64,000 nucleotides of DNA from Mesorhizobium sp. M2E.F.Ca.ET.219.01.1.1 (GTDB taxonomy: Bacteria; Pseudomonadota; Alphaproteobacteria; Rhizobiales; Rhizobiaceae), in the NCBI RefSeq assembly GCF_004016445.2, contig NZ_SADT02000004.1, forward strand, positions 186,001 through 250,000, given 5' to 3'. This document shows, one piece after another, positions 47,100 through 56,220 of the stretch. The notes under the pieces are model-generated. The model was given only the letters and a program-made list of their open reading frames with translations, did not search any database and was not told the DNA's origin. Every line of letters starts with the position of its first letter. Position 1 is the first letter of the stretch. The position numbers and the translations under genes are program-made.

Positions 47100-48362
47100 A
47101 TGTCTGCCATGAGAACCAGCCGCCGTTTCTTCCTTACCGGAGCCTCCGTGCTCGCCGCCGCCGTAGTCGCCGGCCAGGCCAGCGCGCAGGATGTGATCGG
47201 GGACATCCTGAAATCCTCGACGCGCGGCAACTGGGACGACCAGTTCGACGCCCGCGGCAACGACACCAACAAGGTCGCCTCGACGCTGCCGATCTTCAGC
47301 CAGCAGACGGTGGCCTTCACCGAGCAGGCTGTCGCGCAGTACCAGAACATCGTCGCCCAAGGCGGCTGGGAACAGGTTCCGGCGACCAAGAAACTGCAGC
47401 TCGGCGTCGACGATCCGGATGTCGTTCCACTGCGCAAGCGCCTGATGGTCTCGGGCGACCTGCCGCAGAGCGCCGGCATTTCGACGGCTTTCGATTCCTA
47501 TGTCGACTCCGCGGTCAAGCGTTTCCAGCTTCGCCACGGGCTGCCGGCCGACGGCGCCATGGGCAAGTACACCTATACCGCTATGAATGTCTCGGCGCAG
47601 ATCCGCCTCGGCCAGCTGCAGACCAACCTGCAGCGCCTGAAGGAGAAGGCCGGCACGCTCGGCGATCGCTACGTGCTGGTCGACATTCCGGGCGCGCAGA
47701 TCGAAGCGGTCGAGAACGACCGCGTGGTGCTTCGCCACACGGCAATCGTCGGCAAGATCGATCGCCAGACGCCGATCGTGAACTCGAAGATCAACGAGAT
47801 TATCGTCAATCCGTACTGGAACGCGCCGGTCTCGATCGTGCGCAAGGACATCATTCCGCTGATGCGGAAGGATCCGAACTACCTCAAGGACAGCCATATC
47901 CGCCTGTTCGCGCCGGACGGCAGCGAGGTCGATCCGATGACCATCGACTGGTCGACGGACGATGCCGAGAAATACCGCTTCCGCCAGGATCCGGGCAGCA
48001 ACAACGCCATGGCCTCGGTCAAGATCAATTTCCCGAGCCCGGACGGCGTCTACATGCACGACACGCCGCAGCAGAGCCTGTTCGGCAAGCTGATGCGCTT
48101 CGATTCCTCCGGTTGCGTGCGCGTCCAGAATGTGCGCGACCTCGTCACCTGGATCCTGCGCGACACGCCCGGCTGGGACCGTCAGCATTTCGAGGCGGCA
48201 ATCAAGACCGGCGAGAACACGCCGATCCAGGTCGTCAATCCGGTGCCGGTCCACTTCCTCTATCTGTCGGCATGGTCGACCGCGCCGGGCGTCGTGCAGT
48301 TCCGCGATGACATCTACGGCCTCGACGGCGCCCAGGAGCTGCAGATCAGCTCGGCTCAGTAA
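47100..48362 (+). CDS. ldtP: L,D-transpeptidase LdtP with Tat signal
   Basis: This is a 420-residue periplasmic peptidoglycan cross-linking or lipoprotein-anchoring enzyme. The N-terminus SRRFFLTGASVLAAAVVAGQASA is a twin-arginine signal peptide (R-R-F-F-L). A peptidoglycan-binding-type module is at about residues 125-165 (VKRFQLRHGLPADGAMGKYT). The YkuD catalytic domain follows: VDIPGAQIEAVENDRVVLRHTAIVG and YMHDTPQQSLFG (H320) with the nucleophile C339 in SSGCVRVQNVRDL. The C-terminal 40 residues are a strand-rich tail. It is downstream of its regulator ldtR and ends in a strong terminator. Confidence 0.94.
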   Translation: MSAMRTSRRFFLTGASVLAAAVVAGQASAQDVIGDILKSSTRGNWDDQFDARGNDTNKVASTLPIFSQQTVAFTEQAVAQYQNIVAQGGWEQVPATKKLQLGVDDPDVVPLRKRLMVSGDLPQSAGISTAFDSYVDSAVKRFQLRHGLPADGAMGKYTYTAMNVSAQIRLGQLQTNLQRLKEKAGTLGDRYVLVDIPGAQIEAVENDRVVLRHTAIVGKIDRQTPIVNSKINEIIVNPYWNAPVSIVRKDIIPLMRKDPNYLKDSHIRLFAPDGSEVDPMTIDWSTDDAEKYRFRQDPGSNNAMASVKINFPSPDGVYMHDTPQQSLFGKLMRFDSSGCVRVQNVRDLVTWILRDTPGWDRQHFEAAIKTGENTPIQVVNPVPVHFLYLSAWSTAPGVVQFRDDIYGLDGAQELQISSAQ

Positions 48363-48380
48363 GCATCTGATCTTGAACAA

Positions 48381-48409
48381 AAAAGGCCGCTCTCGTAGCG
48401 GCCTTTTTG
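48381..48409 (+). terminator. Intrinsic terminator of ldtP
   Basis: AAAAAGGCCGCT (48381-48392), loop CTCGT, AGCGGCCTTTTT (48398-48409). A 12-bp stem with a T-run, and an A-run on the left, so it can also work for the minus strand. Confidence 0.92.
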
Positions 48410-48424
48410 TTGGGAAATGCTGAC

Positions 48425-48527
48425 TAAAGCGTTTCACCGTTTCACGGAAAACGGCGAAACGCTTTATCTCCTTGTTTGACGCAATTCCTGACGGAAAACC
48501 GCTGACACTTTTCCTGGAATTGCTTTA
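48425..48527. repeat. Dispersed rhizobial repeat carrying the luxR-type stop codon
   Basis: TAAAGCGTTTC (48425-48435) faces GAAACGCTTTA (48456-48466), and GCAATTCC (48481-48488) faces GGAATTGC (48516-48523). Elements with this AAAGCGTTTCACCG and GCAATTCC layout are widely dispersed in rhizobial genomes (from memory). The stop codon of the downstream minus-strand gene (48525-48527) is in its outer edge. Confidence 0.8.
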
Positions 48528-49250
48528 GATAAGCCGCTGGTTTACCAGCCGCGCCACCGCTTGCGCGCGGTTGACGGCGCCGAGCTTGCGTCTGGCATTG
48601 TCGACATGGAAACGCACCGTGGCCTCGGCGATGCCGAGGATCACCGAGATTTCCCAGTCGGTCTTGCCCTCGGCGACCAGCGCCAGGCTGTCGCGTTCGC
48701 GCCGCGTTAGCCTGACGACAGTGGTCGGCGGCGGCGAGGTCAGGCTCATCAGCCTTTCCGTCAGCGCAAGGCCCGCCATATGGACGGCGAAGCGCTCGTC
48801 CGGGCCAAAATCCCGCCTGCGAAAGCCCAGATGCAGCGAGGCGATCACGCCATCCGCCCCGTAGGAGGTGGCGCAGAGCGCGTCGTCGATGTTGGCTTCG
48901 CTCAGCGCTTCCCAATAGGCGCCGTATTGGGCATCGTCGTGCGGCGCGAAATCGCTGAACCGGTAGCTGGTGCGGTTCTCGCGGATCGCGCCGAGCAGCG
49001 GGTTGCACTCGAAGCAGATATAATCGAAGGCTGGGCTGCCGGGCCAATCGACTGGCGCCAGCCTGGTGATGAAGCCGCCGGCCGCCCAGTGGCTGGCCGA
49101 CGTCAGGATCGCCGCCGGCCGCCGGTAGAGCCTTGTCTGCAGATAAGAGGCGCCGAAATCTTCCATTGCCGCGAAGAAGGCCACGCTGGCGTCTTCGGCT
49201 GTAGGCGCCGCATACGCCGCCGCCACATGCGTCATCAATCGTGACAGCAT
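48525..49250 (-). CDS. LuxR-family regulator with autoinducer-type sensor
   Basis: This is a 241-residue transcription factor. The C-terminal HTH (about residues 175-235) is clear: VVRLTRRERDSLALVAEGKTDWEISVILGIAEATVRFHVDNARRKLG. The N-terminal 160 residues have the length and pattern of an autoinducer-binding domain, including aromatic residues around FDYICFECNPLLGAIRE and an alternating-strand core. No luxI gene is in the window, so it would be a LuxR solo responding to an external or distant signal. The start at ATG 49250 was preferred to a much longer frame that is not protein-like. Confidence 0.85.
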   Translation of the reverse strand: MLSRLMTHVAAAYAAPTAEDASVAFFAAMEDFGASYLQTRLYRRPAAILTSASHWAAGGFITRLAPVDWPGSPAFDYICFECNPLLGAIRENRTSYRFSDFAPHDDAQYGAYWEALSEANIDDALCATSYGADGVIASLHLGFRRRDFGPDERFAVHMAGLALTERLMSLTSPPPTTVVRLTRRERDSLALVAEGKTDWEISVILGIAEATVRFHVDNARRKLGAVNRAQAVARLVNQRLI

Positions 49251-49787
49251 CGCTCGCCCCAGTTCTAATCCCACCCGCAACGCAGGATCGCACGGGCCGT
49301 TCCGTGCCGCAAGGGCAGGCGCGCTTCGCCTGTCAACCCGGCGCTTTCGAGGGGTTGATGGAGTTGGCCTCTCGCTTATCAGGAAAGGTGCGGCGCCAGC
49401 CACCCGCGCACTTCCGGCGAAAGAGTGCGGATCCGGCGTCCTCTTCTGCATTTGCCGCGCTGATTCCAGGGCCTTGGCGTGGCGGCCGGCCACCCGGCGC
49501 CCCTTAGCAGCCTTGTGCTGACGCCGGGTGCCGGCCGGTTTTTTCGAATTTGGCTGGCGCTCCGGATATCGCTCGCCGCCGGATGCGCCCCGACATTGGG
49601 GGACGCTCTCGACCAAACGCCGCGACCGCGGCGAAAGAGCAGGCGTGGGGCCGTCGGGGCGCATCTTCGGCTTACTCAAATCTTCTATGGCCGCTTCGAA
49701 ATCCACATTGCCTCGCCGGTCGCAAAGCCGTTGCTGGACGGCGCGCATCCAATTGCCCATGGTCGGCAGAACCGCTGGAATCGCGCC
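49251..49787. other. Gene-free region with an orphan terminator before the antiporter gene
   Basis: This 537-bp divergent region contains no convincing gene; an open frame that continues upstream of the antiporter from 49479 is rich in Arg/Pro and not family-like. It holds the strong plus-strand terminator at 49483-49544. A transcript must start between about 49250 and 49480 to use it; a weak TTGATG-TATCAG pair lies near 49355-49380. Confidence 0.5.
49483..49544 (+). terminator. Strong orphan intrinsic terminator (sRNA end or leader attenuator)
   Basis: The stretch CGGCCGGCCACCCGGCG (49483-49499) pairs, with one bulged C, with CGCCGGGTGCCGGCCG (49522-49537), and TTTTTT follows at 49539-49544. 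No plus-strand gene ends here: the upstream gene is on the minus strand. The stem is therefore either the end of an unannotated small RNA or an attenuator in the leader of the antiporter, whose ATG is 244 bp downstream. Confidence 0.75.
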
Positions 49788-51428
49788 ATGGACGTCGCCG
49801 TCTTCATCCTCGTCGTGCTCGCCTTCGTGACCGTTTCGGGCGCGCTGGTTCGGCTGGTGCGCGTGCCGCTGCCGGTGCTGCAGATCGCGATCGGCGCCGC
49901 CCTTGCTTGGCCGGCGAGCGGCCTGCATGTCGAGATCGATCCGGAGCTTTTTCTGCTGGTGTTCATCCCGCCGCTTCTGTTCGGCGACGCCTTCTCAGCA
50001 CCGAAGCGTGAGCTGATCGCCCTGCGCGGTCCGATCCTCGACCTTGCGATCGGGCTGGTCTTCTTCACCATCGTCGGTTTCGGTTACGCCTTGCACTGGC
50101 TGGTGCCGAGCATCCCGCTGGTTGTCGCCTTCGCGCTCGCCGCCGTGCTGTCGCCGACCGATGCTGTCGCGGTGTCCTCGATCGTCGACCGCAATCTCGT
50201 CCCGGCGCGGCTGATGCACATATTGGAAGGCGAGTCGCTGCTCAACGACGCCTCCGGCCTGGTGATGTTCCGGTTCACGGTGGCGGCGGCGCTGACCGGC
50301 AGCTTTTCGTTTGCCGCGGCATCGCTGAGTTTCCTCCTGGCTGTGGCGATCGGCATTCTCGCCGGCATCGCGGCGCTGTTTATTGCCGCGAAGTCGTTGC
50401 AGATCCTTAGCCGCATCACCAGCACGCCGGCCGAAGCGCAGGTGCTGGTCATGGTGCTGCTGCCCTTCGTCGCCTATCTGATCGCCGAGCATTTGGGCGC
50501 GTCAGGCATCCTGGCGGCGGTGACGGCCGGGCTTTTGACAGGATATTCCGGCATCGTCCGCCACATGGCAGTCTCGGCGCGCATCCAGACGATCTCGCTC
50601 TGGTCGATGCTGATCTTCATGTTCAACGGCTCGCTCTTCATCCTGCTTGGCCTGCAGCTGCCGGACATCATCAGCAAGGTGCCACCGGAACTGACCGCCC
50701 GGCACTGGCTGTTCGAGCCAGCATTGACCGTGCTGTTGCTCACGCTCTGCCTGATCGGCCTGCGCTTCGCCTGGATCTGGATCGGCGATATCGGCGCCGT
50801 GCTTGCCGCGCGGTTCGGCAAGCGCAAAGCCGAGCCCTTTGGTTTTCGCGTCAGGCTCGCCGGCTCGATCGCCGGCGTGCGCGGCGCCGTGACGCTTGCC
50901 GGCATCCTGTCGCTGCCGCTTACCTTGCAGGACGGCACGCCCTTTCCAGCGCGCGACCTCGCGATCTTCCTCGCCGCCGGCGTCATCATCTGCTCGCTGG
51001 CGATTGCCAGCCTTGCTTTGCCGGCGGTCGCGCGCGGCCTCGTCGAACCGGGCAAGCATCCGGGCGCGGCCGAAGAGCGCAGGGCCCGGGTCGGCGCCGC
51101 CAACGCGGCCATCGCCAGGATCGAAGGCCTGGCCAGCGACGGCAGTGAAGGAGAGGCGGCTGAGATGAAGCTCGCCATCGCCGAGAGCGTCGCGTCCATC
51201 TACCGGCGCCGCATCTCGCTCTCCTACGGCGCCGATGAAGCGCGCGCCGAGGCCCGCGAATCCGGGCTGATCGAGCTGGAGCTCAGGCTGGCGGGAATCG
51301 AGGCCGAGCGCGCCGAGCTGCAGGCGATGCTTCGCCGCGGCGACATCAACGACCATACGGCGCGCAAGCTGTTCACCGAGATCACCTTCTCCGAAGCGAT
51401 CCTGAAGGGCCGTGAACCGCGGGATTAG
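49788..51428 (+). CDS. Na+/H+ antiporter (CPA1/NhaP type)
   Basis: This is a 546-residue protein. Residues 1-400 form 12 to 13 helices of a cation:proton antiporter: ALAAVLSPTDAVAVSSIVDRN carries the paired T-D ion-binding motif, ILEGESLLNDASGLVMFRF the N-D motif, and IAGVRGAVTLAGILSLP the RGAV motif in the late helix. The C-terminal 140 residues are cytoplasmic and helical, a regulatory tail (IEGLASDGSEGEAAEMKLAIAE onward). It exchanges Na+ or K+ for H+ for pH and salt homeostasis. Start MDVAVFILVVLAF follows a weak ribosome site. See the orphan terminator upstream for possible leader control. Confidence 0.93.
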   Translation: MDVAVFILVVLAFVTVSGALVRLVRVPLPVLQIAIGAALAWPASGLHVEIDPELFLLVFIPPLLFGDAFSAPKRELIALRGPILDLAIGLVFFTIVGFGYALHWLVPSIPLVVAFALAAVLSPTDAVAVSSIVDRNLVPARLMHILEGESLLNDASGLVMFRFTVAAALTGSFSFAAASLSFLLAVAIGILAGIAALFIAAKSLQILSRITSTPAEAQVLVMVLLPFVAYLIAEHLGASGILAAVTAGLLTGYSGIVRHMAVSARIQTISLWSMLIFMFNGSLFILLGLQLPDIISKVPPELTARHWLFEPALTVLLLTLCLIGLRFAWIWIGDIGAVLAARFGKRKAEPFGFRVRLAGSIAGVRGAVTLAGILSLPLTLQDGTPFPARDLAIFLAAGVIICSLAIASLALPAVARGLVEPGKHPGAAEERRARVGAANAAIARIEGLASDGSEGEAAEMKLAIAESVASIYRRRISLSYGADEARAEARESGLIELELRLAGIEAERAELQAMLRRGDINDHTARKLFTEITFSEAILKGREPRD

Positions 51429-51553
51429 AGCCGGGTGCACTGTCTTGGCGCAAACCGGCCAGCAAATTTCGCGCCGCAAACGTGGCGGCCCGAAAACAAC
51501 TGTGTTAATGCGCGGCGACCTCGCAGACCTCCGGCCCCAAGGGAAAGCAAGCC

Positions 51554-52867
<1,314 letters not shown>

Positions 52868-52971
52868 TCCTTCGGCTGTCAGCCCTCGGTTGACCGGGCG
52901 CCGCGCGTCATCTTTTATCCTCGCGCTTCGCGCCGCTCCTTGATCGGGCGGCGCAGCTTACTGGAGATTTG

Positions 52972-53565
52972 ATGATGCGCGCTTTCCATCTTGCCGCCCT
53001 GGCCTTGTCCGGCTCGCTGACCGTTTTCGTCCTGTCCGGCGCGGTTGCGCAGGAGCAGACGCAGCCTGCCTCCGACATGCCGGTCACAAACACCTTCGGC
53101 AGGTGGACCACCATCATCGACACGCTCGACACAGGGCAGGATGCGCACAAGACCTGCGCCGCCTCGACGGCCTTCGTCGATGGCAACGGCAACGCCGGCT
53201 CCCTGACGCTGTCGATCTCGACCGGCGACGCGCTGCCGCCGGACGCCTATCCGGCCATCATGTTCATCATCGACAACAAGACGCTGCCGACCGGCGACAA
53301 GATCGCCGCGACTTTCGGCGATCCTGGCGTGAAGGTCACCGCGACCGTCAGCTCCAACGCGGCAGCGGGCGGTCGTCCCAGCTGGATGGTCGACAACCAG
53401 GCCAAGACCAGCCTCGCCCTGTTGCGCGCCATGCGCAAGGTTACCTCGCTCGATGTGACCTTCGGCAAACAGCAGGTCACCAGCATTCCGATGGACGGCT
53501 TCACCAAGGCCTATCGCAATCTCGGCACGTCCTGCGGGTTTTCGACCAAGGACGTCGCGCCCTGA
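52972..53565 (+). CDS. Exported protein of unknown function in the glyA-nrdR interval
   Basis: This is a 197-residue protein with a signal peptide (MRAFHLAALALSGSLTVFVLSGAVAQ, cleavage after AVA). The mature part has two well-spaced cysteines, HKTCAASTAF and GTSCGFSTKD, probably one disulfide, and strand-rich segments FIIDNKTLPTGDKIAATFGD and LDVTFGKQQVTSIPMDGF. It resembles the invasion-associated locus B (IalB) type of small exported proteins in layout, but I do not see a firm signature. GGAG (52963-52966) supports ATG 52972 or 52975. Periplasmic location is expected. Confidence 0.7.
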   Translation: MMRAFHLAALALSGSLTVFVLSGAVAQEQTQPASDMPVTNTFGRWTTIIDTLDTGQDAHKTCAASTAFVDGNGNAGSLTLSISTGDALPPDAYPAIMFIIDNKTLPTGDKIAATFGDPGVKVTATVSSNAAAGGRPSWMVDNQAKTSLALLRAMRKVTSLDVTFGKQQVTSIPMDGFTKAYRNLGTSCGFSTKDVAP

Positions 53566-53681
53566 CGCTTGCCGGCGGGCAGGGGGCGCAGGCGCTGGCA
53601 ATCTTGCTCATGCCTCGCTATCTCTGAGGCATAAAAGGCTCTAAGCCTTTCGCCCACAGAATCGCGAACCCAAGGCTCTCC

Positions 53682-54161
53682 ATGCGCTGCCCTTATTGCC
53701 AGTCTGAAGATACGCAGGTGAAGGATTCGCGTCCCGCCGAGGACGGCGCGGCGATCCGCAGGCGGCGGGTGTGCCCGGATTGCGGCGGCCGCTTCACCAC
53801 CTTCGAGCGCGTCCAGCTGCGCGACCTCGTCGTCATCAAGAAGTCCGGCCGCAAGGTGCCTTTCGACCGCGACAAGCTCTTGCGCTCCGTCGAGATCGCC
53901 GTGCGCAAGCGCAATGTCGACCCCGAGCGCATCGACCGCGCCGTCACCGGCATTGTGCGCCAACTCGAAAGCTCCGGCGAAACCGAGATCGCTTCAGGCG
54001 AGGTCGGCCGGCTGGTCATGGAGGCGCTGAAGTCGCTGGATGACGTCGCCTATGTCCGCTTCGCCTCGGTCTATCGCAATTTCCGCGAAGCCAAGGATTT
54101 CCACGAGTTGCTGGGCGAATTGAAGGGCGACGAGGAAAAGGCCGAAGAGGACGCCGACTGA
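53682..54161 (+). CDS. nrdR: Transcriptional repressor NrdR
   Basis: This 159-residue regulator represses ribonucleotide reductase genes in response to ATP/dATP. The zinc ribbon is C3, C6 (MRCPYC), C31 and C34 (CPDCGGRF). The ATP-cone domain (about residues 49-139) has VIKKSGRKVPFDRDKLLRSVEIA and VAYVRFASVYRNFREAKDF. It is 2 bp before ribD, so co-transcribed. A 7-bp-stem hairpin (ATGCCTC/GAGGCAT, 53610-53632) precedes it; no clear NrdR box is seen in this window. Confidence 0.97.
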   Translation: MRCPYCQSEDTQVKDSRPAEDGAAIRRRRVCPDCGGRFTTFERVQLRDLVVIKKSGRKVPFDRDKLLRSVEIAVRKRNVDPERIDRAVTGIVRQLESSGETEIASGEVGRLVMEALKSLDDVAYVRFASVYRNFREAKDFHELLGELKGDEEKAEEDAD

Positions 54162-54163
54162 TC

Positions 54164-55291
54164 ATGCCGGGATCTCGATTGAGCAAGGCCGAGCAGGCGG
54201 CCCTTGATCGCCGTTTCATGGCCGCGGCCATCAGGCTGTCGCGGCGCAATGCCGGCCGCACCTCGACCAACCCTTCCGTCGGCACCATCATCGTGCGCGA
54301 CGACGGCGCCGGTCCGATGATCGTCGGCACTGGCGTCACGGCTGTCGGCGGGCGCCCGCATGCCGAGACCGAGGCGCTGGCCGAGGCCGGCGAGCTCGCG
54401 CGTGGCGCCACGGCTTACGTTACCCTGGAGCCCTGTGCCCATCACGGCCGCACGCCGCCTTGCGCCAACGCGCTGGTCAATGCCGGCGTAGCGCGCGTCG
54501 TCGGCGCCGCGAGCGATCCCGACCCGCGCGTCTCCGGCAAGGGCTACGCCATCCTGCGCGCCGCAGGTGTCGAGGTGGTGGAGAAGGTGCTGGCAGCCGA
54601 AGCCGCAGAGCAGATGGCCGGCTATCTCACTCGTTCTCTGAAGAAGCGCCCGGAAGTAACTCTGAAGCTTGCGCTTTCGAGCGACGGCAAGATCGGCCGC
54701 AAGGGTGCCGGCCAGGTCGCCATCACCGGCGAGATCGCGCGGCGCGACGTCTATATGATGCGCGCCGAGTCCGACGCCATCCTGGTCGGCATCGGCACCG
54801 CGCTTGAGGACGACCCAGCGCTGACCGTGCGCCTGCCGGGGCTGGAGAACCGCTCGCCGGCGCGCATTGTCCTCGATCGGCAGATCCGGCTGCCAGAGAC
54901 ATCCAAGCTGGTGTCCGGCGTCGACCGCGTCCCGCTCTATGTCGCCGCTTGCCTGGAAGCCGACCCGCATCGGCGGGCCGCGCTCGAACGCGCCGGCGTG
55001 CGCTTCATCGGCACCGAAACCCATGATGGCGTCGTCGCTTTGCCGGAATTGCTGGAAGACCTTGCCGCGCTCGGCATGGCAAGCGTTTTGGTCGAAGGCG
55101 GCGCCCAGGTGGCCAAGGCCTTCCTCGAGGAAGACCTTGTCGACCGTATCGTCCTGTTCCAGGGGCCGGACGCCATTGGCGAAGACGGTATTGCATCGCC
55201 GATCGACGCCGACCATATCCCGGCTGGATTTCGCAAACTGCGCGACATGCGCTTCGGCGAGGACAGCTACGCCGAGTGGGTAAGACCATGA
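54164..55291 (+). CDS. ribD: Bifunctional riboflavin deaminase/reductase RibD
   Basis: This 375-residue enzyme deaminates 2,5-diamino-6-ribosylamino-pyrimidinone phosphate and then reduces the ribosyl side chain, steps two and three of riboflavin synthesis. The N-terminal cytidine-deaminase-like zinc domain has GGRPHAETEALAEAG and LEPCAHHGRTPPCANALV (H-A-E and P-C-x(6)-P-P-C). The C-terminal reductase domain (from about residue 160) has ALSSDGKIGRKGAGQVAIT and SVLVEGGAQVAKAFLEE. Its stop codon lies in a dispersed palindrome. ribE starts 61 bp later. Confidence 0.97.
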   Translation: MPGSRLSKAEQAALDRRFMAAAIRLSRRNAGRTSTNPSVGTIIVRDDGAGPMIVGTGVTAVGGRPHAETEALAEAGELARGATAYVTLEPCAHHGRTPPCANALVNAGVARVVGAASDPDPRVSGKGYAILRAAGVEVVEKVLAAEAAEQMAGYLTRSLKKRPEVTLKLALSSDGKIGRKGAGQVAITGEIARRDVYMMRAESDAILVGIGTALEDDPALTVRLPGLENRSPARIVLDRQIRLPETSKLVSGVDRVPLYVAACLEADPHRRAALERAGVRFIGTETHDGVVALPELLEDLAALGMASVLVEGGAQVAKAFLEEDLVDRIVLFQGPDAIGEDGIASPIDADHIPAGFRKLRDMRFGEDSYAEWVRP

Positions 55292-55332
55292 TCCCAAAAA
55301 GTGGGAACCGGTTTTTGGATCAGATCATGGTC
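55284..55332. repeat. Dispersed palindrome (copy 2) containing the ribD stop codon
   Basis: The arms GACCATGATC (55284-55293) and GATCATGGTC (55323-55332) are exact reverse complements; between them is CCAAAAAGTGGGAACCGG and TTTTTGG. Compared with copy 1 (9443-9491) the outer four bases of both arms differ but remain complementary. The TGA of ribD is 55289-55291. Confidence 0.85.
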
Positions 55333-55352
55333 AAAACGAAAGACAGCCTCTG

Positions 55353-55970
55353 ATGTTTACTGGGATTGTCACTGATGTCGGTACAGTTGCGACGGTGAAG
55401 CCATTGGCTGAGGGCGTCGGCCTGCGCATAGACACCGCCTACGATCCCGAGACCATCGCTATCGGCGCTTCGATTTCCTGCGGCGGCGTCTGCTTGACTG
55501 TCACGGCTCTGCCCGAGCATGGCTCCAACGCGCGCTGGTTCGAGGTCGAGGCCTGGGAGGAAGCACTCAGGCTGACCACCGCCTCGAGCTGGAAATCAGG
55601 CACGCGGATCAATCTCGAACGGGCGCTGAAGATCGGCGACGAACTCGGCGGCCACATCGTCTCCGGCCATGTGGACGGCATGGCCGAGATCGTCGAGCGC
55701 AAGGAGGAAGGGGATGCCGTGCGCTTCACGCTGGAAGCGCCGCGTCATCTGGCGAAGTTCATCGCGCCGAAAGGTTCGATTGCGCTCGACGGCACATCGC
55801 TCACCGTCAACAAGGTGGAAGGCACCCGCTTCGACGTGCTTCTCATCCATCACTCGCTGAGCGTCACCACCTGGGGCGAGCGCCAGGCCGGCGACCGCCT
55901 CAACATCGAGATCGACACCATGGCCCGCTACGCCGCGCGCCTGGCGGAGGCCGCGAAAGAGGGGCTGTGA
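55353..55970 (+). CDS. ribE: Riboflavin synthase, alpha chain
   Basis: This 205-residue enzyme dismutates two 6,7-dimethyl-8-ribityllumazine molecules to riboflavin. It is made of two similar lumazine-binding barrels, residues 1-97 (MFTGIVTDVGTV start, SISCGGVCLTVTAL with the catalytic-region Cys) and 98-195 (GGHIVSGHVDGMAEI, GSIALDGTSLTVNKVEG). The G-x-I-x-x-x-G and S-L-T-V repeats are as expected. The end overlaps the start of a 36-residue open frame (ATGA). It is part of the rib cluster. Confidence 0.96.
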   Translation: MFTGIVTDVGTVATVKPLAEGVGLRIDTAYDPETIAIGASISCGGVCLTVTALPEHGSNARWFEVEAWEEALRLTTASSWKSGTRINLERALKIGDELGGHIVSGHVDGMAEIVERKEEGDAVRFTLEAPRHLAKFIAPKGSIALDGTSLTVNKVEGTRFDVLLIHHSLSVTTWGERQAGDRLNIEIDTMARYAARLAEAAKEGL

Positions 55971-56080
55971 TGACCAAAGACGAAATTGGCTCCGCTCGGC
56001 GAGAAAAGCTCCATGTCGAGGACGCGCCCGACCTCAATCTGTCGGTCAACGATCGCAAGGTATTCACTGAAGCGCGCTAA
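55970..56080 (+). CDS. Possible 36-residue protein between ribE and ribH
   Basis: The ATG (55970-55972) overlaps the ribE stop in an ATGA arrangement and the frame ends at TAA 56078-56080. The peptide begins MTKDEIGSARREKLHVEDAP and is hydrophilic and charged. Coupling to ribE is the only positive evidence; it could equally be the decayed remnant of a longer gene. No family recognised. The following 140 bp to ribH hold no riboswitch pattern I can see. Confidence 0.4.
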   Translation: MTKDEIGSARREKLHVEDAPDLNLSVNDRKVFTEAR

Positions 56081-56220
56081 CCAATCCGCGGCCGGTGAAC
56101 GACCGTCTAAGGGACACGGTGCGTCGCTATCGCCAGGCTAGTGGCGTCTGACTGCAGCAATCTTCCGCTTGCGATCAACCCCGCTTCGGCCTAAGTCACC
56201 GGCAACCCCCGGAGACTTCT

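Noticed and set aside
49479..49787. In-frame upstream extension of the antiporter (about 103 codons)
   Set aside because: The translation is Arg/Pro-rich with no membrane character and overlaps a strong terminator; the family starts at MDVAVFIL.
56081..56220. FMN riboswitch before ribH
   Set aside because: The conserved core segments of the FMN element are not present.
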